Source: Forficula auricularia (taxonomy: Eukaryota > Arthropoda > Insecta > Dermaptera > Forficulidae). Taken from it: 64,000 nt of DNA. Made by a program: the position numbers and the translations under genes. The stretch is taken from the NCBI GenBank assembly GCA_024734495.1, contig JALMQS010000099.1, positions 102,702,019 through 102,766,018 of the forward strand. The letters run 5' to 3'. This document shows, piece after piece, positions 10,322-22,059 of the stretch (the stretch's first letter is position 1; each line of letters begins with the position of its first letter). The notes below the pieces were generated by a model, which was not told where the DNA came from, did no database searches, and saw only the letters and a list, made by a program, of their open reading frames with translations.

Positions 10322-13300
10322 CTGTAAGGAAAATAACAAATCAATAAATATTACATTCGAAAATTTGAGAAAAATAAATTTGCTAGCAATTGCATACAAA
10401 AATTATATTAAAAAAAAAAGTAAACATCAATAATGCTGGTTCCAATTTCACCAAAATCTTATCAGCTTGTAGTCGTAATCTCAAAATAAGACAACTACCT
10501 TATTAGCGTTGGCGTAGTTAGGGCATTTTCCTAGGGGGGGGGGGCAGCCGCATTGGCAGCGCCAGGGTTGAGGGAGGTGGGGCGACCGCCCAATCAAATT
10601 TTTGTTGAAAATCTGAAATTTTTTGCAAAAAATGGCAGTTTTTCCTTAAAAATGAAAATTACTGATCCTAGGAACTTGATTCCTATCTCATTCTGTAGGA
10701 AATCTTATTGACTTGAACGTTTACTGGGACCACTTTTAATAAAACTCTTGGATTTATAGATATCCAGCATTTTCCATGAGGCATGAGGATTCGGATCATA
10801 ATCCTGTCCGGAAAATGTAGGATATCTATAAATCAAAGAGTGATCCAAGTAAACGTTCAAGTCAACAAAATTTTCTAGAAATGAGATAGAAATCAAGTTT
10901 CTAGGATGAGTGGTTTTCATTTTATGAAGGAAAAACTGAGATTTTTTGCAAAAAATTGCATTTTTTTCAAAATTTCAACCTCATTGCGACACGGGTTACC
11001 ATTATCCAATTAATATGAAACTTTGTTTAAATTGTAGCAAATTTAATCTAGTTTTAAAATGTATAGAAGCTTCTTTGTTGAAAACGTGCTCCTTTATGGT
11101 CAAAATGGAAAAAAAAATCGAAAAAAGTGCGAGTTTTAGAGATATTCAAAAGTGATCCTGGATCCCCATTAAAAATCGAACTACTAGACCAATTTTGCAT
11201 TTCTTTTTTTTAATCAACGCGAAAATTTGTCCTCTTTAATTTACTAGAGAACGGTTATTTATACAATATGAACTGTTTTCGAGTTATATGCGAAAAACTG
11301 TAAAAAGTCGGAAAATTTCGAGGTTATTCGGCTGTCAAAAGTTTTTGACTCGATTTTTCTAAGGGGGGGGGGGGGGCAAGGAGTTTTCTAGGGGGCAGTG
11401 TCCCCCTTACCCCTCCTTAACTACGCGCACGCTTATTAGCCCGAATATAAGAACAACCCGACTATAAGACTAGTCCCACTTTTTTACAGAAAAAATATAA
11501 AAAAATGCATTTTTTTAAGACCCCAATTATAAGGGATATTACTGTATAATCTTTATTCTGTTTCTAATCATGTGTGAAAATGTCAAACAATAAAATGTTT
11601 CGACTCTTGTTTTTTTAATGATATTTATGGGGGGGGGGGGGGGAATCTCAACTAATATTTGGGCTAATATGGCAAATGTGAAATTTTGATATCCTTTTGG
11701 TTTTTGAGCTGAGACCGCATATAAAATTTGGTAACTCACTTATAGACGAAGAAAAAAACTCATAGAGAAATTGAGAAAAAATTAAGTCTCTTAAAATATT
11801 AATTATCATTGTCACGACATAATGTTTTTTGAAGACCTTAACGTCGTAATCTGACCTAATTTAATTTACTTTATACATAGGGTGTAACAGTACTACATGA
11901 GTGTACTTAAGGGAGTTGACACTGTACACTCACTACCAAAATTTTGAGACAGAACGGCCTTTATTTTTCACCGCATCAAAGCGAAAACTTTTGCGAATGG
12001 CTGTTTTGTTTTCTGAGATATTGTACAGTTAAAATTGACAAGATTTTTTCTGCTAAATAGCACAGTTTTTGATTCTTAAAAGAGTTCGGGACTGTTTATC
12101 ATTTTTATAAGAACATTCTCAAATTTTTACCATCGAATCATTGATGTATTCAATATTTATTCCCGAAATTTGAAGTTGATCGTCTGTCCCATTAACGAGA
12201 AATAAATTATTGAAAATTGTCCTTTTAACATGGAAGTAAATGGACCGAGCTTTTAAAAGGGCTCTAACTTCTATACAAATTATACCATTTTCAACAAATT
12301 TATACAGATCAATAATTCAACTTTTATGAATCGAATGATACATTTTTCAATAGATTTGGCAGTTAGTTATTCATAAATGTAAAAATAAAAAGTTATTTGC
12401 AGCAAACAGAATATAACAAAAGCGACTAGTGTAGAATTCCAATTCTATTTCTTGAAATCGTTTTTGTGTTAAATAAATGTTTTTATAATGAGAAAAAATT
12501 TATCTCAATATTCTTTTTATTAATATTATCAAAACAAAGATTTGTATTCGAAATTAACCTCATTATTAACAATTTCTTTATTAAAACATTTAGTAGGAAG
12601 AAGTTGTCACTCTGCAAAAATACAAAAGATTTTTTTGTAGATCAACCAGATAGAGCTGCTGTCCCGAACCTCCTTAAGAGGAATTCAATGAGGATTGATG
12701 CAAAAAAAGATATAAATAAAAATTATAATATATGTTATTACATATAATATATACGTTATATTAATTAATACATTTGATACATGCATCTAGCAGAGGACAA
12801 CCTCATTGATTTCTTCTTAAGTATTGTTTAGAACCGTTTGCATCACAATGAAATTGATGAGAAAATACTAAATCTTATTCTTAAAAAAAAAGATATTCTT
12901 ATGAGTTTTGAATTCATATCTCATCGATATAAACGCAAAGTTTTAGTCAGAACACACAGAAATTGACTAATAAAATCAATGAGGTTGTCCTCTGCTTGAT
13001 GCAAATAAACATATACATATATAATACCTATATATACAATTTATTTGTTAGAGACTATAGTTTCGATAGTCTGACCTTCAGATCAGACTTTTTAATTATA
13101 AATATTTTATCTGATATTTTTCATGGTTTCAAATACCCGAATGGATGCAAGTAAATTCGCTTTGTCGTAATTGCAAACAGTTCACATAAGATTTTATTTT
13201 GTGAAAAATAACATATATAGAATATTTATAATTGATTGTGATTGATCATGAAGGTCAAACATTCGAAACTATAGTCTCTAACTAATCAATTATATATATA

Positions 13301-16300
13301 TGTTACGGCTAATATGCAAATTTGGATAGTTTATAAACTAGCTGGATATTTTATAAACTAACCAAACCATTGGTTATTTTGATAGAAAACGCCATTTCCA
13401 CTAAAATAGCAGTAGTTTGCAAACTAATCAAGAGTCTTGGCTAATTTACTTGATATTATTGAGAAAACCAAAATAGCCCGTTAGTTTATAAGCTATCCAA
13501 TGCAGCCTGGCTAATATGAAAACCATAATTTTTTTTATGATAATGATGAGAGAAGGAGTTACACCAAAAAAGGTGCAACCCCTAAAGGCCTGGGTTGGCC
13601 CCTCCATCGTGAAAAGAAGAAGAAAGAATTTCTAGTAACACAAATGATTGATGATGCCTTGCCTGCTGTCTGCCAGTGTTATATCTCCGTGACATTTTAA
13701 ACTTAATTTGTATTTTGTTTTGTTTCTGTTTTTGTTATTGTGATTGTTTTTTTGTTTTTCTGTGTTTTTCTTTCTTTGGTTCTTATGTATATTTGTATAT
13801 CTTTTTGTGATTATTTCTTAAGTTTTTGTATTTTATTGATTTATATGTATTGTTTGATCTTATGAATGTTTGTATTATCTTTTTTGATTATTTAAAGTAT
13901 TTGTATATTATTGATTTGTACCACTTCACCTTTATTTATTTTTGTGACTTTTGTAAACATTTTCAATTGTATTATTGTATACAAGGACACTTTTGTCCGT
14001 CTATTGATTTAAAATAAAATAAAATAGCCAAACCTTTGGCTAGTTTATAAACTAACTAGGCTTAATGTTCATGTAATTTCTTATTTGATGAATTACAGAT
14101 GAATAAAATTCAAACTTTTGATTAAAATTTTTTATTATTAAAAAAATAAAATATTTTCAAATAAGATATTTAAATATTAAGAAATGTTTTTGGGTGTATG
14201 GCGGACGCACCAACGATAGTTATATAAAATACATGGTAAAAAATAACAAGAGGGTAATTATTTATTGAAACATGATTCACTGTTATGACATTTGCTGTTT
14301 CACATGTCCCCCATAGAAATGCATTTACATTTTTTGTTCATGCAGCGTTTTTTACATTGACACCTTACATACCCTTGTGTTGCACCTGAGACTGAAAGTT
14401 TTCCCACAGTAATCCTAATTAGTTAGTTTATAAACTAGCCAAAGGTTTGGCTATTTTGTGTTACTAGAAATTATGGTTTTCATATTAGCCAGGCTGCATT
14501 GGATAGTTTATAAACTAATTCCCTTTTTGGTTTTCTCAATAATTTCAAGTAAATTAGCCAAGACTCTTGGTTAGTTTGCAAACTAGCTGCTATTTTAGTG
14601 GAAATTGCGTTTTCTATCAAAATAGCCAATGGTTTGGTTAGTTTATAAACTATCCAGCTAGTTTATAAACTATCCAAATTTGCATATTAGCCGTAACATA
14701 TACATACAAATAATGAATATTTGTTAGAGACTATAGTTTCGAAAGTTTGACCTTCAGATCAGACTTTTTAATTATAAATATTTTATCTGATATTTTTCAT
14801 GGTTTCAAATACCCGAATGGACGCAAGTAAATTCGCTTTATCATAATTGCAAGCAGTTCACATAACATTTTATTTTGTGAAAAATAACATATATAGAATA
14901 TTTATAATTGATTGTGATTAATCATGAAGGTTAAACATTCAAAACTATAGTTTCTAACAAATAAATTATATATATACTAGCTGCAATGCAGCACCTTCGG
15001 TGGGCCTCTTACTAGCCAAGGGGCTTCGCCCCCTGGACAACCGTAACTTGAACACTCCCTCATCTCCATCTCCAATCACTCTCCATCCCACCGACTCTCC
15101 CCCAAACCCCGGAACGTCTGCCCAACTTCTGATCACCCTCTACCCTAGTAACCCTACCCCCTGGACCCCGAACGCCCGCACCTCTCAACCCCTGGTAGGG
15201 GGGGGGACATAGAAACATAGGTACATACAGAGACAGGCACAAATCTTTTTTAGTAGTATGTGATATTTGAGGTGGCCCTTATTTTGGGTATTTTCGAATT
15301 TTTACGATGGCAGAGGCTCATATGGTTCGAAATAAATAAAAAATATCCCCCAAGTTTCAAGCCCCTATCTCAATTTTAACCTGTGCCTCAGAGCGATGTA
15401 AGATTCCCATCTAAATAACATGGGGTTTTGGATTGAACGATCAATTTTTTATTCGGGCCAAATCAATGGTTTAAAAATTTGAAACTCTGTAGATTTTATC
15501 CTTATAATAGATAGCTACCCTTCAGAATTTTTACAGATTTTTATCTATTATAATTTTGGAGTCTATAACTTACTAACAGCACTAAGTTATGGCAGTATTT
15601 TATCTAGCTGTAACTCCAAAATTATAATAACTAAAAATCTGGAAAAAAAACTCTGAAGGATAGCTACTATTATAAGGGTAAAGTTTACAGAGATTCAAAT
15701 TTTTTGAAATATTACTTTGGCCGGAATAAAAAATTGATCGTTCAATGCCAAAAACCCCATGTTATTTAGATGGGAAACTTGCATCGCTCTGAGGCACAGG
15801 TTAAAATTGAGATAGGGGTTGAAACTTGGAAGATATTTTTTTTTATTTATTTCGAACCATATGAGCCCCTGCCAGCATAAAATTTCGAAAATACCCAAAA
15901 TAAGGGCCATCCTAATGTGATATAGGCACACACAGAGAGAGAAATGCCCTTTATTACCTCCCCTGGACCTTTCCTCCCAGCCCCTGGGGGGACATAGGTA
16001 GGTACAGAGGCAGGTACAAATGCCCTTTAGTAGTATGTGATATAGGTGCAGATACAGAGAGAATTTCCCTTTAATACCCTGGTCCCCCACAACTTTGACT
16101 CCCCTAGACCCCACCTTCAAACCCCCGCCCCTGGACCCCAACCCCCACCCCCTGGGGGGGCGGATAAACATAGGTATATATACAGGCACAAATGCCCTTT
16201 AGTACCCCCTTGAGTATAGGTACAGACAGAAAGAAATACCCTTTAGTACCTGCCAACCCCCACCCCCTGGGGGGACTGACATAGGTTCATACATAGGTAC

Positions 16301-16840
16301 AGAGGCAGACATAAATGCGCTTTAGTAGTATATAGGATTATATATGTTTATTAGCATCAAGCAGAGGACAACCTCATTGATTTCTCTTATGAATCAACAA
16401 CTCTTCTACTTCGACAAAACAAGATCTTTTCAATTAGACATAAATTGAACAATTGATATAATTGAAACTAGAAAAAAAAATATATAATCACAAAAAATTC
16501 CTATTTTTTTAAAATTCGTTTCACCAGTTAATTTGATAATTATTAATAAAGTAATGTAAGTAAATTAGGGGTCATTTGTTATTAAAAAATGACCACTTGT
16601 TACATAAGTGTCATATAACCTTGGCCTTCTTATATATTAAAAACCTTAGATTTTTTTCTAATGTTTTAACATTTACTTGATAAAATACAAATCTAAGATA
16701 TCAGGCGAAATTAAAAGATCGAGGATACATAATAAATTGTCCATACCTATTGCCATAAAAGGATTATCTCTTGTTTTTCGTGTTAATTTCTCTGCATGAG
16801 ATTCTTCATTGTCGAAAATTGGAAACGCTGAATTTGACAT
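10107..16840 (-). CDS. HIG1-domain (hypoxia-induced gene family) mitochondrial protein, two coding exons
   Basis: Complement of join(16840-16747, 10321-10107): 309 nt, 102 residues plus stop. The N-terminus MSNSAFPIFDNEESH and KLTRKTRDNPFMAIG join in phase (G plus GA) to LVGLITACGIGAYKFKHRG, then SVFLMQLRVAAQGTVVGC, and the end KPEDFVENKPSD. There are two hydrophobic helices (about 32-48 and 70-88). The pattern (N-P-x-x-x-G-hydrophobic, Q-x-R-V-A-A-Q) is that of HIGD1-type proteins, which sit in the inner mitochondrial membrane and assist respiratory complexes. The donor ATAG/GTATGG and acceptor CTTACAG are clean. The 6.4-kb intron (10322-16746) is packed with mobile elements. HIGD1 is more likely than HIGD2 by size, but the exact orthology is not settled. 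Confidence 0.92.
10503..11438. mobile_element. GCGTAGTTA TIR element family B, copy 1
   Basis: Left TTAGCGTTGGCGTAGTTAGG and right CCTTAACTACGCGCACGCTT are imperfect inverted ends. The interior holds G-tracts and an inverted pair around GGATATCTATAAATC. A second copy in opposite orientation is at 19112-20250, and a fragment at 62210-62560. No transposase. Confidence 0.7.
12773..13018. mobile_element. AGGACAACCTC inverted-repeat element
   Basis: GCATCTAGCAGAGGACAACC with TCATTGATTT at the left and its complement at 12975-13005. This arm family recurs at 16350, 17250, 44590, 47740, 48380, 51822 and 55900. The stretch 11440-12770 before it is AT-rich with no gene. Confidence 0.7.
13040..13295. 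mobile_element. hammerhead-family fold-back, left copy flanking a large inverted repeat
   Basis: Inverted ends read TTAGAGACTATAGTTTCG and its complement CGAAACTATAGTCTC. Each carries the GAAA-C-TATA-GTC half of a hammerhead, but the CTGANGA box has decayed to CTGAAGG or ATGAAGG, so cleavage is unlikely. Nearly identical to 14718-14965. Confidence 0.65.
13309..14700. mobile_element. 1.4-kb element with 230-270-bp inverted arms
   Basis: Left arm 13309-13540 starts ATGTTACGGCTAATATGC; the right arm 14430-14700 is its complement and ends at 14700. Within the interior, 13530-13630 matches the insert inside the mariner at 32553-32680 (GTGAAAAGAAG, CCCCTAAAGGC). No transposase. Confidence 0.8.
14718..14965. 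mobile_element. hammerhead-family fold-back, right copy
   Basis: Direct-oriented near copy of 13040-13295, on the other side of the 1.4-kb inverted repeat. Core motifs are degenerate in the same way. Confidence 0.65.
14970..15250. repeat. C-rich dispersed repeat
   Basis: CTAGCTGCAATGCAGCACC, GGGCTTCGCCCCCTGG, then pyrimidine-rich sequence and ACATAGAAACATAGGTACAT, the start of the minisatellite unit seen at 15917-16345. No credible gene. Confidence 0.5.
15251..15924. mobile_element. about 670-bp near-palindrome
   Basis: Arms of about 320 bp: TAGTAGTATGTGATAT then GGCCCTTATTTTGGG at the left, complement at 15890-15924; also CCTGTGCCTCAGAGCGATG (15398) mirrored at 15785. Centre near 15585. 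No coding capacity. Confidence 0.85.
15917..16345. repeat. minisatellite, CCCCTGGGGGGAC unit
   Basis: At least three diverged units of about 110-180 bp with ACATAGGTA, ACAGAGGCAG, AAATGCCCTTTAGTA and CCCCTGGGGGG. The flanking palindrome shares the AGTAGTATGTGATA unit border. Confidence 0.65.
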
Positions 16841-17285
16841 CCTAAAAATTAATATATATGATTAGAAACATGATTTAGAAGCATGTTGCATGCAATTAAA
16901 TTTATTTTACTATATTTTGGAAAACTTTATTACCTGAGTATTAGAGGAGTGATCGAGTTGTGGGAGAATTTTTAATTAGGATAATTTAATGAAAAATTTT
17001 CGTTGGAAAAGTCAAAATAATTAAATTAACTAGCCCGCTTAAATGGATAGAGAAAAAACACGAGCACTGCGAATGACTAGAGTGAGAGATTTCCACTCAC
17101 TTTTCCTTAATGCCTCTTGGAAAAAAAATAATGACGAAATCAATTGGATGTTTCGTCAGCTTGTCATGCTCTCTGGTGAATTCCCAGTGGCGTCAAATAT
17201 GAATACGAGGAAAATTTGAAAAAATTCCTAAGATAAAGGGAAATCGCAGAGGTTGTCCTCTGCTTGATACAAATAATATATACCA
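16348..17285. mobile_element. inverted repeat arms bracketing HIG1 exon 1
   Basis: GCATCAAGCAGAGGACAACC at 16350 and GGTTGTCCTCTGCTTGAT at 17250. The host exon lies between, so these may be independent insertions and not one element. Confidence 0.5.
16747..16840 (-). CDS. HIG1-domain protein, coding exon 1
   Basis: Encodes the first 31 residues plus one base, through NPFMAI. The ATG at 16840 follows directly after an acceptor (TTTTTAG, 16843-16842), so an upstream noncoding exon is likely, possibly in the mixed-composition stretch 17040-17200. The exon lies between two inverted copies of a GGTTGTCCTCTGC repeat (16350 and 17250). Confidence 0.9.
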
Positions 17286-17390
17286 GTGCTGCCGTTAAAG
17301 TACAAATGTATCTTATCTTATCTTATTATATTAAACGAGCAAAAAAATTATTATATATATATATATATCAAATCGTGGGGGAAGGGGGTC

Positions 17391-18215
17391 AAAAAATAAA
17401 AATCTACGCCATTTGAGAAAACTCAACCAAATTTTGTAGACATAATCAGTGGGCCCTAAAAAACTAAAAATGCAAAAACAAACCGCCCAAAATGGGGGGG
17501 GTGAAATTCTAGGCTCTTGTACCAAACTCAACCAAATTTTGTACACATAATCAGTGGGCCCTATAAAACTAAAAATCCAAAAACTAACCGCCCAAAATGG
17601 GGGGGGGGTTGAAATTCTAGGCTCTTGTACCAAACTCAACCAAATTTTGTACACATAATCAGTGGGCCCTATAAAACTAAAAATCCAAAAACTAACCGCC
17701 CAAAATGGGGGGGGTGAAATTCTAGGCTCTTGTACCAAACTCAACCAAATTTTGTACACATAATCAGTGGGCCCTATAAAACTAAAAATGCAAAAACTAA
17801 CCGCCCAAAATGGGGGGGGGGGGTGAAATTCTAGGCTCTTGTACCAAACTCAACCAAATTTTGTACACATAATCAGTGGGCCCTATAAAACTAAAAATCC
17901 AAAAACTAACCGCCCAAAATGGGGGGTGGAAATTCTAGGCTCTTTGTACCAAACTCAACCAAATTTTGTACACATAATCTAGTGGGCCCCATAAAACTAA
18001 AAATCCAAAAACTAACCGCCCAAAATGGGGGGGGGGGAATTCTAGGCTCTTGTACCAAACTCAACCAAATTTTGTACACATAATCAGTGGGCCCCATAAG
18101 ACTAAAAATCCAAAAACTAACCGCCAAAATGGGGGGGTGAAAATTCTAGGCTCTTGTACCAAACTCAACCAAATTTTGTATACATAATCACTGGGCCCCC
18201 AGAAGTCTAAAAAGT
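17391..18215. repeat. tandem array, about 106-bp unit, 7-8 copies
   Basis: Units begin CCGCCCAAAATGGGGG at 17483, 17589, 17696, 17801, 17910, 18016 and 18121. It is an expansion of the internal block of repeat family A, here in reverse orientation. The long minus frames with repeated VYKIWLSLVQEPRI are by-products. Confidence 0.9.
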
Positions 18216-18699
18216 GGATGGCCACTTCAGAACGTATCAATTTATTTTTCAAGGGCGCAGTTATAGAAGCTCGCACCGGGCGCATAAAAGGCTAGTTACG
18301 GCACTGCAAATCGGTTTCTCGAAAACGGCTCTAACGATTTGGATGAAATTCACGGGATTAGGAGGGTTTTGTGGACATTCGATCTATCACGGTCTCATCT
18401 TCGACTAAGTTGTTTTTGATGGGTTTTTTGTTAATTGAAATAATTATTCACAGGTGGTTGTCTCGATAAAAATGTTTATTTACATTTTTACTCAATTTCC
18501 TTTTAATAAATAATTTTGGTTTTTTAATTTTATATCCCACAATAAGATTATTACAATTATTATTATATATTAAAAATTAATTAATTAAATTAAGTTTTAA
18601 ATCCCACAAATATTAATTTGACAATTTAATTGATGAACTCAAAATTTTTTATTTAATTAAAAAAAAAATTATACCGTATTTATTTATATACCTACCTAT

Positions 18700-18900
18700 A
18701 TACACATAATCTGTGGGCCACGGAAGACTAGAAATGCAAAAACTGGCGTGCGTGGGCGGGGGCGCAGGAGGTGGGGTTCAGTGGTGAGGGGGGTGGAGGT
18801 ACGGGGTTTCGGGGGCGGAGTGGGGGGTAGGGTGTGGGGTGGGAGGGTGCAGGAAATGGGTGAAGTGGTGGGAGTCCGGGGGCGAGGGGGGTTTCGGGGA
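18700..18900. repeat. G-rich low-complexity tract
   Basis: GTGGGG/GGGGCG-rich sequence after a fragment of repeat family A (CACATAATCTGTGGGCC). No gene. Confidence 0.6.
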
Positions 18901-19111
18901 TTAATATATATAGCTATTAACTGAAGCAAAAATTTATCGAGCATCGCTCGGTGGCCAGGTAATTTTATTTAGAGTACATTTTTGCTTGAAAAGTACAATA
19001 ACATTAAAATAATTTAATTTCTATATTTTATATCTTAAAAAATGAATACAGATTGAAATATGTAGATCTCAAAAAAAATTCCATAAAATATCTCAAAGGT
19101 ATACTTAGTAC

Positions 19112-20250
19112 TCATGTGCGTAGTTAAGGGGGGACAAGGTGGGCACTGCTCCCCCTAGAAAACTCCTTGCCCCCCCCCCTAGAAAAATCGAGTCAATATC
19201 TCAATAACTATTTATGCTATGAGATTCATTTTATTCTTAAAAAATGAATACAGATTGAAATATGTAGATCTCAAAAAAATTATCTTCCCATATAGGCCAG
19301 TAAATAGGGGGTTTCAGCTGATATTAATTGGGGGAAAAGATTTTTTTAGGGTCATTTGGTATGGTGGGGGACAATTTTGACGGCCGAAAAACCTCGAAAT
19401 TTTCGGACTTTTTCCAGTTTTTTGCTTATAACTCGAAAACAGTTCATATTTTATAAATAACCGTTCTGTAGTAAATTAAAGAGGACAAATTTTCACGTTG
19501 ATTAAAAAAAGAAATGCAAAATTAGTCATGTAGTTCGATTTTTAATGGCGATCCAAAAAACAGCCCACACGATCACTTTTGAATATCCCTAAAACTCGCA
19601 CTTTTTACAATTTTTTCTCATTTTGACCATGAAGGAGCACGTTTTCAACAAAGAAGCCTCTATACATTTGTAAACTAGATTAAATTTGCTACAATTTAAA
19701 CAAATGTTTATATTAATTGTATAATGGTAACCCGTGCCGCAATGAGGTGGAAATTTTGAAAAATGCAATTTGCAATTTTTCCTTCATAAAATAAAAACCA
19801 CTCATCCTAGAAACTTGATTTCTATCTCTTTCTCTAGAAAATTTTGTTGACTTGAACTTTTACTTGGACCACTTTTTTGTTAAAACTCTTTGATTTATAG
19901 ATATCCTACATTTTCCGGACAGGATATGATCCGAATCCTCATGTGTCATGGAAAATGCTTGATATCTATACATCTAAGAGTTTTATCACACTCAGCACAG
20001 GTATATGTGGAGAGGGGCCGACACCAGTTAGAAGAGTTTTATCAAAAAAGTTCAGTCAATAAGATTTGCTACAAAATGAGATAGGAATCAAGTTCCTAAT
20101 TTCATTTTATATAGGAAAAAGTGCGATTTTTTGCAAAAAATTGCAGTTTTTCAACAAAAATTTGGTTGGGCGGTCGCCACACCTCGCTCAGCCTTGGCGC
20201 TGCCACTGCGCCTGCCTCCCCTGCCCTAGAAAAATTCACTAACTACCCCA
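19112..20250. mobile_element. GCGTAGTTA TIR element family B, copy 2 (reverse)
   Basis: Begins GTGCGTAGTTAAGGGGGG and ends TTCACTAACTACCCC; the interior matches 10503-11438 in reverse orientation. It contains a short SINE-like scrap at 19987-20025 (CAGCACAGGTATATGTGGAG). Confidence 0.7.
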
Positions 20251-20256
20251 CTGGGA

Positions 20257-20415
20257 ATCGCAGTTGTTGTCCTATTCTTGATGCAAATAATATATACGAG
20301 TGCTGCCGTTATAGTACAAATGTATTATTTACAGTAAACTTTTGCTTGAAAAGTACAATAACATTAAAATAATTTAATTTCTAGTACATTGCATAAAATA
20401 TCTCAAAGGTACTTT
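20257..20415. repeat. duplicate of the Helitron-like element's flanks (empty site)
   Basis: Matches 17245-17313 joined to 18962-19105: ATAATATATACGAGTGCTGC with GTACAAATGTAT, then TTTTGCTTGAAAAGTAC and ATAAAATATCTCAAAGGTA. Confidence 0.7.
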
Positions 20416-20524
20416 TATGATATATTAGTGGTGGTTTGAAAAGAAAATCAAAAGAAAAATTTAACTGTCGCAGCTCTTTGAACACATCCCTCCCTTATCT
20501 ACGTGCCGGGCCGTGCATATATAG

Positions 20525-20683
20525 TACATATACTACCTTGATGAAAAAGTTTCAGGAATTTATTCGGAAAATCAAAAATACAAATTTATTCATCAAAAAC
20601 GATATTGTCCCATTCAAAGTACTCCCCATCGACTGCAGCGCACTTATGCCAGCGTTTGATCCAATACTCGAAACATCTTTTAT
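20525..20683 (-). pseudogene. mariner transposase 3' end fragment
   Basis: Minus strand: CAGTCGATGGGGAGTACTTT, GATGAATAAATTTG, CCTGAAACTTTTTCATCAAG (terminal repeat). The same family in plus orientation is at 22060-22410. Confidence 0.75.
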
Positions 20684-21908
20684 ACTTTATCCAATGCGAA
20701 GCATGGAGAAAATATTGTAATCGGTCTCGCGGTAAGCGTGACTTCAAAGGGTCCTCAGGTAAAGACTATGGAATCCATGGTTTCAATTAAAGTCACAAAT
20801 TGTAGTATTCAATTAGGTAGCACGTGACAGTCAAAAATTACATGGGGTCTCGTCGAGAGGCCAAAAAGTGCCATTTTTTCATTTAGTGCGTGCGGATGGA
20901 TGGATTCCTCAAGTATTAAGATAATTGATTTCAGCTCGACTGAACAGACACCGTGATAGTATCTGTAGTACAGCGAAAGGGCAGAAACGGTTCTTCGGTG
21001 AGCCAGGGAGTCGAGTGAGTTGGTTAGAGCCGGGTCTCCTATTAGTTTAATTGCTCGCTTCTGAATTGCATCCAGTGTAGCAAGAGAATGCTTGGAGGCA
21101 CCCCTCCACAGATGAGAGCCATATTCGAGACAGGGATGAATTTGAGCCTTATACAGTATAAGAAGTTGACTGGGAGTATAACAGCGTCTAGACCTAAATA
21201 GGAGACCAAGCTTGCGCACTGCAGCTTTAGCAGTGGTTGAGATATGGTCATTCCATGAAAGGTCAGACCCTAGAGTTACGCCTAGCATTGAAATTTTATC
21301 CCTGAATTCTAGTGAGTTTGAGTCGAATGATATGTTTGGGAGGTTTCTGTCGACGCGCCTAGAAATAAGGCAACACTGAGTTTTCCCTGCATTGAAGTTA
21401 ACTAAGTTTTGGGATCCCCAGTTTTTAAGTTTGCATAAGTCTAAATTAATTGAAGAGGCAATGTCTGCACGGTTTTTATGCGATGCAGGGGCGTTATGTA
21501 GGGTGCTGTCATCTGCGTAACAATGTACCGGATTGGAGGGCAAGTTTAGAAGGTCGTTGATATAGATAAGAAAAAGCGTAGGGGAGATAACCGATCCCTG
21601 AGGAACTCCAGCGTTGGTGTGGAAGGGGGAAGATGATATTCCATCGATGACAATCTTAATACTACAGTCTGAAAGAAAACTTTCGAACAACTTACAGAGT
21701 TTCGGTGCAAGGCCGACGGAGGTCAATTTGGCAAGAAGATTTTTGTGCCAGACCATATCGAAGGCTTTTGAAATGTCTAAAGCTACCGCGAGGGTCTCAT
21801 TCTCGGCCTCCAGGGTTTTGTTCCAGATATGAGTTACATATGCTAGGATGTCACCAGTCGACCGGGATTGCCTGAAGACGTATTGCCTATCGTGGATAAA
21901 TTCTGATT
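20684..21908 (-). pseudogene. non-LTR retrotransposon: RT half and 3' UTR
   Basis: A minus frame from about 21900 reads IHDRQYVFRQSRSTGDIL, ALDISKAFDMVWHKNLL, GVPQGSVISPTLFLIYINDL, HCYADDSTLH, NFNAGKTQCCLISRR, PCLEYGSHLWRGASKHS, to VLPN and stop at 20809. It covers RT motifs 2-7 (YADD catalytic). The 3' UTR (20684-20808) ends GCATTGGATAAAGTA, matching the ends at 59045 and 63410. 5' truncated; the frame from 21756 is intact, so this is the youngest LINE copy here. Confidence 0.9.
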
Positions 21909-21990
21909 AATAATAAAGGAATCTACATATTAATATTTCAAATGACTTTGGATAAAGTTTAGCAACGATCAGTTGCAGTTTATTATACTC
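21903..21990. mobile_element. end fragment of the minisatellite element (hairpin end)
   Basis: CTGATTAATAATAAAGGAAT, TTGGATAAAGTTTAGCAACG, GCAACGATCAGTTGCAG. Same terminus as 25073-25160 and 56818-56900. Confidence 0.75.
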
Positions 21991-22059
21991 AGTTTTCGGT
22001 ATGGACTATCAGAACCGTTTGCGATTTTTACGATTTTAAAAACGAAATCCTCTTTGCAT

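Larger units (their letters stand above)
17314..18962. mobile_element. Helitron-like insertion
   Basis: The flanking sequence is intact, without the insert, at 20300-20360: ACAAATGTA then TTATTTACAG. In the filled copy the insert starts TCTTATCTTATC with TTAAACGAGC, has AAAACGGCTCTAACGATT, and ends after GAGC-ATC-GCTC hairpin, GGTGGCCAGGTA. Start TC, 3' hairpin, AT target and no target duplication suggest a Helitron, though a clean CTRR end is not seen. Confidence 0.5.

Noticed and set aside
12466..12747. 93-codon plus frame
   Set aside because: Lys/Ile/Phe/Asn-rich translation of AT-rich DNA; no domain and no neighbours.
17331..18127. Long minus-strand frames with repeated VYKIWLSLVQEPRI
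   Set aside because: They are translations of the 106-bp tandem array; the period is not a multiple of three, so the frame drifts, and there is no start context or splice support.
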